The notes beneath the pieces were generated by a model. The model did no database searches. It saw only the letters and a list, made by a program, of their open reading frames with translations, and had not been told where the DNA came from. Both the position numbers and the translations under genes were made by a program. A DNA stretch of 37,895 bases from Pseudomonadales bacterium (GTDB lineage Bacteria > Pseudomonadota > Gammaproteobacteria > Pseudomonadales > JAHRWD01): NCBI GenBank assembly GCA_016763075.1, contig JAESUM010000013.1, positions 1 to 37,895 of the forward strand, written 5' to 3'. Shown here in pieces: positions 33,305 through 37,895 of the stretch (within the stretch, counting starts at the first letter, position 1; each line of letters starts with the position of its first letter).

Positions 33305-34360
33305 TCAGCAGCAACCGCCATCGGCTTCTTCAGTAGCGCTTAGAGCAACTGCATCGTAGGGCAATGAGGTTCCGCAACCTTCGAAGATACCGAAGTGGTT
33401 GTCCCAATTTCCGATGAATTCAAAATGCGGTGCAAAGCGGGTTTCTCGCAACATGTTGTAGGTATTACCACAAACCGCAAAGGTACGGCCGGTTTCAATC
33501 CAATGGTGCTTATCGAGCAACAGCGCTTTTTCGTTGTGTGCAATGGTGCCTTTATAGATGACAGCTTGACCGTAGTCTTCACATGCTGGTTCTAGTTGAT
33601 CTAACTTAAACAGCCGGTAAGTCGCTGAAAAGAAGGAGATGTGGCCAATCTTCTTCTCGATTGCGGCGTTATCGATACCAAGAGGTCGATCTTCAACCAA
33701 ACGCGGGTCTGCAAAACCAACTTTTTTGGCCAGGTTATGAAAGTCATTCCAATACAACGCACCACTTAAGCACTCGCCATATAACACCGGGTCGTCTACT
33801 AGTTCCTGCGGTACGCGGCGATCCGAATATACATCGGAAAAATACAGCTCGCCGCCGGGTTTCAGTAACCGATAGGCTTCACTCAATACTGCCTCTTTAT
33901 CTGGCGATAGGTTGATCACGCAATTGGATACGATGATATCGAAACTGTTGTCTTCCAGGCCCAGTTCATCGAGCTTTTCGATATAACCTTTAATGAACTC
34001 GACATTGGGCTTAGCGTAACCGAATTTCTCGGTGTGGTAATCAATATGGCGGTTTGCAACGTCGAGCTGCTCGACGGTCATATCGACCCCAACTACGTAA
34101 CCATGCTCGCCCACCAATTTGGACAATACGTAAGCATCGCGGCCTGACCCACTACCCAAATCAAGAATTCGTTTGCCTTCAAGCAAGTCTGGCGCAAGCA
34201 AGCCGCAACCGTAATAACGAGTCACCACTTCGTCGTGAATTTGGCCAATGGCTTGTTTCACATAATCTGGAATCTCGGTGCTGGTGGCGCAGGCATCGGT
34301 CTTTAGATCTGCGGAGCCTTGGAGGGTTTTCCCGTAATATTCTTTAACGGATTCTTTCAT
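33305..34360 (-). CDS. arsM: Arsenite S-adenosylmethionine methyltransferase
   Basis: A 351-residue SAM-dependent methyltransferase that should convert As(III) to methylated, more volatile forms. The SAM motif is LDLGSGSGRDAYVLS (about residue 66). The four cysteines that define functional ArsM are all there: Cys24, Cys52, Cys147 (SNCVINL) and Cys197 (YGECLSGALYW). The spacing closely follows the algal CmArsM pattern. The C-terminus ends in GGCC, a possible extra thiol metal site common in the family. The ATG at 34360 lacks a strong ribosome site. No arsR repressor or ars efflux gene is nearby, so control is unknown. Confidence 0.9.
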   Translation of the reverse strand: MKESVKEYYGKTLQGSADLKTDACATSTEIPDYVKQAIGQIHDEVVTRYYGCGLLAPDLLEGKRILDLGSGSGRDAYVLSKLVGEHGYVVGVDMTVEQLDVANRHIDYHTEKFGYAKPNVEFIKGYIEKLDELGLEDNSFDIIVSNCVINLSPDKEAVLSEAYRLLKPGGELYFSDVYSDRRVPQELVDDPVLYGECLSGALYWNDFHNLAKKVGFADPRLVEDRPLGIDNAAIEKKIGHISFFSATYRLFKLDQLEPACEDYGQAVIYKGTIAHNEKALLLDKHHWIETGRTFAVCGNTYNMLRETRFAPHFEFIGNWDNHFGIFEGCGTSLPYDAVALSATEEADGGCC

Positions 34361-34513
34361 ATCAACGGCCTGTATTGGGTTGAAGCAAATTTATCATGGG
34401 TTTGTTAGAGCCCTGCCAGCTATAAAAGTTAGCATTTATTGACTACACGCATGTTACACGCATTCAATGTCTGACCCTCTTAGCTACACACTAGCCACGC
34501 ACTATCCTATGCG

Positions 34514-35227
34514 TTAGCTGCATAGACTGACCACAATCGGTAAAAAAATTGCGGTAATGGTTCCGGTCAAGCTTAGCGCTAAGCTTGAAAAAGCACCGGC
34601 TAATTCGCTGTATTCAAAGGCTTTTGCGGTGCCTACACCATGGGCATTTAAGCCCAAAGTAAAACCCCGCACTCTGTCATCTTCGACGTTACATAGTTTA
34701 AAGATCAGCGGCGCAAAAATTGCACCAACCACCCCGGTGGTAATTACGATACCAGCGGCCAATATGGGCACGCCGCCGATAGAATCTGCCAATGCCATTG
34801 AAATAGGGGTGGTCACTGACTTTGCCGACAGCGTGAGTACGGTGGATAACTGAAGATCGAGCCAATAACCCATCAATACACCAATGGCGGAGGCTGCAAC
34901 GGCACCAATAATAAGTGTCACGATAATTGGCGCAACGACTGGCCGAATCAAATATAACTGGTTATATAGCGGCACCGCCAACGCAACGGTAGCGGGCCCC
35001 AGCAAAAAGTGAATGGGGTAGCTCTCCATTCGGTACTGGCCGTAATCTAATGGATAAAACTGCAAAAACAGCGCTATCGGAAACACCCCCAAAATAACCG
35101 GATGCAGCCAAGATTTTTGCTTCGACTTTCGGTAAATAAAGAACCCCAGCAAGTAACCTGCAATGGTCACTAACATGGCTAAGGGGTGTTGAAACGCCAA
35201 CATGAATGGCTCAAATACGGCGGCCAT
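34514..35227 (-). CDS. LrgB/CidB-family membrane protein
   Basis: A 237-residue inner-membrane protein of the LrgB family, partners of LrgA/CidA. About seven or eight hydrophobic segments are seen. The family block LSAKSVTTPISMALADSIGG and the later GLNAHGVGTAKAFE are intact. The ATG at 35227 overlaps the lrgA stop as TGATG, so the two are translationally coupled. LrgAB-type pairs have been linked to murein hydrolase control in Gram-positive bacteria and to glycolate or pyruvate transport. Which applies here is unknown. Confidence 0.9.
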   Translation of the reverse strand: MAAVFEPFMLAFQHPLAMLVTIAGYLLGFFIYRKSKQKSWLHPVILGVFPIALFLQFYPLDYGQYRMESYPIHFLLGPATVALAVPLYNQLYLIRPVVAPIIVTLIIGAVAASAIGVLMGYWLDLQLSTVLTLSAKSVTTPISMALADSIGGVPILAAGIVITTGVVGAIFAPLIFKLCNVEDDRVRGFTLGLNAHGVGTAKAFEYSELAGAFSSLALSLTGTITAIFLPIVVSLCS

Positions 35228-35637
35228 CAATCTAGCCCTTTTGTAACGTCTGCGTTCAGCGGTGTTTTACGAATCAAGCGGCTCATGCAGTACGCGGTGA
35301 TGACCATCGCTAGAGTAGTGCTTACCACTAATATCAGCATGATGGCGGGCAATTCTTTATTGATGGCTGCGCCTAAAAAGAATATTCCCGTTGCTGCGGG
35401 CAAAAAGAACAATGACAGATGTTTGATCAATGTGGCGCTGGTGTCCAACAACACCTTTGGTGTTTTTTTGAATAGCGTAAGCGCAACAAACAATAACAAC
35501 ATGCCTATCACTGGGCCGGGCAGAGTCAGTTCGAACAGATCGGTGATCGACTGTCCAGCAAACTGGAAGCACAGCAATATGCCAATGCCGGCGCTCAAAT
35601 CCAACAGCTTTTTCGACGATTTTTTAATGATGCTCAT
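35227..35637 (-). CDS. LrgA/CidA-family membrane protein
   Basis: A 136-residue holin-like membrane protein with four hydrophobic segments. The family core LPGPVIGMLLLFVAL and the following LSLFFLPAATGIFF are present. The ATG at 35637 overlaps the dsbB stop as TGATG, favouring it over a longer frame reaching 35730. Its stop overlaps the lrgB start in the same way. It probably forms a complex with LrgB in the inner membrane; export or regulation of small acids, or of cell lysis, is the usual proposal for the family. Confidence 0.9.
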   Translation of the reverse strand: MSIIKKSSKKLLDLSAGIGILLCFQFAGQSITDLFELTLPGPVIGMLLLFVALTLFKKTPKVLLDTSATLIKHLSLFFLPAATGIFFLGAAINKELPAIMLILVVSTTLAMVITAYCMSRLIRKTPLNADVTKGLD

Positions 35638-36122
35638 CACCGCCGCATCAACTGCGCCATGCCAGCAAAAGTAAGTACTACGAAGCAGATCAAAGCCCAG
35701 CCCGGAATACTGAGCCCTAGCATGCTCCACGCAACTTCCGCGCAGTTGCCATCACCGCTAAGAACCACCTGCAATACTTCAGTAAACGGCAACACTTCAA
35801 GCATGTAATCTAAGCTGGGCGGGCAAGTTGGTACGTTTTCAGGGGGTAATTGCTGCAACCAAAGTTGCCGAATCGCCAAGGCTGCGCCGATGTCTGAAAA
35901 CAACAGTACAAGCACCGCATATAGGCGCCGGCCAACGGCTCCAACATTTTGAATGGCCCCAGCCAGCGTGACCAATGCCGCCCCAATGAACATCACACGC
36001 TGGAATACGCACATTGAGCAGGGCTCTAATTCATATTGATGCTCTATAAAAACACCCGCTAACAGCGCGCCGGCGGAAAACAAAAACATCGCCAAAAACA
36101 GCATTCTAGAGTTTGGAAGCAT
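35637..36122 (-). CDS. dsbB: Disulfide bond formation protein DsbB
   Basis: Inner-membrane quinone reductase that reoxidises DsbA. The 161-residue protein has four membrane helices and both required periplasmic Cys pairs: Cys35-Cys38 (EPCSMCVFQR) and Cys100/Cys127 (PTCPPSLDYML and GDGNCAEV). The ATG at 36122 is preceded by AAGGTG, which fits the family start better than an upstream extension to 36197. Its TGA overlaps the lrgA ATG, making it the first gene of a three-gene overlapping operon. It is divergent from rpoD across about 500 bases. Confidence 0.94.
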   Translation of the reverse strand: MLPNSRMLFLAMFLFSAGALLAGVFIEHQYELEPCSMCVFQRVMFIGAALVTLAGAIQNVGAVGRRLYAVLVLLFSDIGAALAIRQLWLQQLPPENVPTCPPSLDYMLEVLPFTEVLQVVLSGDGNCAEVAWSMLGLSIPGWALICFVVLTFAGMAQLMRR

Positions 36123-36264
36123 GAAGGCACCTTGAGAGCTATGTATTGAATATCGACACGAAAAAACAGCCCGACAGTTTGCCACAAAACCGCTCATTGA
36201 GCTTGAATAAGGTAAGCGTTTGAAACATATGATGCAGAAAAATCTTGAAACGCAACTTTACGAC

Positions 36265-36292
36265 CTTGCAAATTTGCGTCGCGGCCCAATAT
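36265..36292 (+). promoter_or_regulatory. Possible sigma-32 (heat-shock) promoter of rpoD
   Basis: CTTGCAA at 36265-36271, a 13-base spacer and CCCAATAT at 36285-36292 closely match the heat-shock consensus CTTGAAA/CCCCATnT. E. coli rpoD also has a heat-shock promoter, which supports the idea, but this is sequence matching only. Confidence 0.4.
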
Positions 36293-36316
36293 TGAGAGGC
36301 AGGTTTAAAACGGCGG

Positions 36317-36373
36317 TTGACAGGGATAAGAATCGCAATATTAACTGGCTGGTTTGAGTATCCCTGTTATAAT
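36317..36373 (+). promoter_or_regulatory. Tandem sigma-70 promoter elements upstream of rpoD
   Basis: A TTGACA at 36317-36322 with a 16-base spacer to TATTAA (36339-36344) forms one promoter. About 30 bases on, TGtTATAAT at 36365-36373 is a perfect extended -10 element, which does not need a good -35. Both read towards rpoD. Confidence 0.55.
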
Positions 36374-36379
36374 AGCCTG

Positions 36380-36627
36380 TTCATTATTAGTACGCGCCGG
36401 AGCGTATGCACGGGTCTTATCGAACATTTGATGCCTCGATGAGGCCGAACGTTCTGCATTGAAGCCTCTCTAACTGAGCTGCATTCAATTCATTTAACGT
36501 TGTAATTACGCTAAACACTGATGTTCACACTTAGCCTTTAGCTAAATCAGTCGATGAACACAGCTACCGGATACCGCAGGCTGCCATTTATTGCAGCAAT
36601 AGACAATCCTCAGCATATAGGGAACGC
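36380..36627 (+). other. Long structured leader of rpoD
   Basis: About 250 bases separate the extended -10 from the rpoD start, with no gene. Several small hairpins are visible: TACGC/GCGTA (36392 on), GCCTC/GAGGC, ATTGAA/TTCAAT, a nested TGTTCA/TGAACA enclosing TTAGC/GCTAA, and GCTGC/GCAGC just before the ribosome site. With the upstream promoters and the dsbB leader, the whole gene-free stretch is 36123-36627. A regulatory 5' leader is possible. Confidence 0.4.
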
Positions 36628-37895
36628 ATGTCCTCAACCGCTTCACAACAGTCACGATTAAAAGTACTTATCGCCCGTGGGCGCGAACAAGGCTACCTGA
36701 CCTACGCCGAAGTCAACGATCACTTACCTGAAAATATCTCCGACCCGGATCAAGTCGAAGATATCATTCAAATGATCAACGATTTGGGCATCAAAGTCTG
36801 CGAAGCTGCTCCCGATGCAGACAGCTTGATCATGAGCGGTAGTGATTCTACCGACGAAATCGCCGTAGCCGAAGCCACCGCTGCATTGGCAGCCGTTGAA
36901 ACGGATATTGGCCGCACCACCGACCCAGTGCGCATGTATATGCGCGAAATGGGCACCGTCGAGCTACTCACACGTGAAGGCGAAATCAAAATTGCCAAGC
37001 GTATTGAGGAAGGCATTCGCGAGCAATTAGCTGCACTGGCATTCTTCCCTGGCTCAGTGTCGATGATTCTCGACGAATACGACAACTATAAAAAAGGTGA
37101 ACGCCGACTGGATGAAATCATCAGCGGCTACCTCAACCCCGTTGAACACGTGCCTTCTGCTGCTCAAAAAACAGCAGGCCAAGCCAAAGATGACGACGAC
37201 GAAAAAGACACCGGGCCTGATCCGGTTGAAGCCGAAAAACGCTTCTCAGCACTGAGAAAGCAGTACAACAAAACCGCTAAGTCTGTAGAAAAACTTGGCC
37301 GTAGCGATCCAAAAACCATCGCTGAATATGAAAAGCTTGCTGAACTCTTCAAATATTTGAAGCTAATTCCTCGACGCTTTGACCCGTTAACTGCACGGTT
37401 TCGGTCTGTTTCTAACCGAGTCCGCGAGCACGAACGTAATGTAATGAATATCTGCGTTCGTTCAGCCGGCATGCCGCGCCGCGAGTTCATCCGAGCATTC
37501 TCTGGCAGCGAAGCCAGTGCCGCCTTCGTTGACGCACAAGTCGATAAGAACGTTGAATACTCTGCAGGTATGGCCAAAGCCAAAGAAGATATCCAGCGCG
37601 TTCAAAGTAAACTTCAGTTATTAGAAGAAAACCACTCGATTACGGTTGGCGAGATCAAAGAAATTTCTCGTAAGTTAGCGCTGGGCGATGCCCGGTCACG
37701 CTACGCCAAAAAAGAGATGGTTGAAGCCAACCTTCGTTTGGTTATCTCTATCGCTAAAAAATATACAAATCGTGGGTTACAGTTTTTAGATCTTATTCAA
37801 GAGGGTAACATTGGTTTGATGAAGGCCGTTGATAAGTTCGAGTATCGTCGTGGTTACAAATTCTCGACCTACGCGACTTGGTGGATTCGTCAGGC
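36628..37895 (+). CDS. rpoD: RNA polymerase sigma factor RpoD (sigma-70), partial
   Basis: The primary sigma factor, directing RNA polymerase to housekeeping promoters. About 422 residues are seen from an ATG at 36628 (GGGAACGC upstream); a full protein is near 610. Region 1.1 ([22 protein letters not shown]) starts the protein, region 1.2 has [16 protein letters not shown], and an acidic non-conserved region follows. Region 2 ends the window with [19 protein letters not shown] and [37 protein letters not shown] in two adjoining segments, including the -10 recognition helix. Regions 3 and 4 lie outside. The usual upstream partner dnaG is absent from the window, and rpoD appears to have its own promoters. 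Confidence 0.97.
   Translation, partial: MSSTASQQSRLKVLIARGREQGYLTYAEVNDHLPENISDPDQVEDIIQMINDLGIKVCEAAPDADSLIMSGSDSTDEIAVAEATAALAAVETDIGRTTDPVRMYMREMGTVELLTREGEIKIAKRIEEGIREQLAALAFFPGSVSMILDEYDNYKKGERRLDEIISGYLNPVEHVPSAAQKTAGQAKDDDDEKDTGPDPVEAEKRFSALRKQYNKTAKSVEKLGRSDPKTIAEYEKLAELFKYLKLIPRRFDPLTARFRSVSNRVREHERNVMNICVRSAGMPRREFIRAFSGSEASAAFVDAQVDKNVEYSAGMAKAKEDIQRVQSKLQLLEENHSITVGEIKEISRKLALGDARSRYAKKEMVEANLRLVISIAKKYTNRGLQFLDLIQEGNIGLMKAVDKFEYRRGYKFSTYATWWIRQ

Overview
The window looks like chromosomal DNA from a marine-type gammaproteobacterium. Housekeeping genes are of gammaproteobacterial type (polA, thrB, murJ, mutM, psd, rsgA, orn, dsbB, rpoD). They are mixed with acyl-CoA and steroid-like catabolic genes, PEP-CTERM proteins and an ArsM-type methyltransferase. 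That mix fits Cellvibrionales/Spongiibacteraceae-like lineages, but the placement is an inference from gene content. I found no rRNA, tRNA, CRISPR array, transposase or prophage.

Layout. 1-3.9 kb: polA (minus, C-terminus cut by the window edge) and divergent thrB. 3.8-5.6 kb: an exported PEP-CTERM-like protein, then the decayed remnant of a second, textbook PEP-CTERM protein. 5.6-10 kb: a short-chain dehydrogenase split by a one-base frameshift, murJ, a DUF1415 protein and a two-gene MaoC-type hydratase. 10.1-12.5 kb: a VanZ-like membrane protein, an acyl-CoA ligase and a gene-poor stretch. 12.6-16.5 kb: a NUDIX hydrolase divergent from a marR-emrA-emrB efflux operon with a visible promoter and operator. 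16.6-19.7 kb: a zinc alcohol dehydrogenase, a 141-bp palindromic element, a membrane-anchored sorbosone/glucose-dehydrogenase-like protein with a fused cytochrome c domain, and hinT. 19.7-23 kb: a minus-strand signalling cluster (pseudo-receiver protein, receiver-CheC protein, PAS-GGDEF cyclase). 23.2-30.7 kb: mutM, an orphan hydantoinase-A-like gene, psd, an HDOD protein, rsgA and orn. 30.7-36.1 kb: an MFS transporter, an MBL hydrolase, arsM and a tightly overlapping dsbB-lrgA-lrgB operon. 36.2-37.9 kb: a promoter-rich region with a long leader, then the first two-thirds of rpoD.

How the genes fit together. The SDR resembles the (3R)-hydroxyacyl-CoA dehydrogenase half of MFE-2, and the MaoC pair resembles its hydratase half. 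With the acyl-CoA ligase they suggest dispersed parts of a beta-oxidation route for an unusual acid such as a branched or steroid-type substrate. The signalling trio probably links a phosphorelay with CheC-like dephosphorylation to c-di-GMP synthesis. The most interesting points are the SDR frameshift at a perfect minus-one slip site, the PEP-CTERM pseudogene, the 141-bp palindrome, the dsbB-lrgAB coupling, and the promoter array and structured leader of rpoD.
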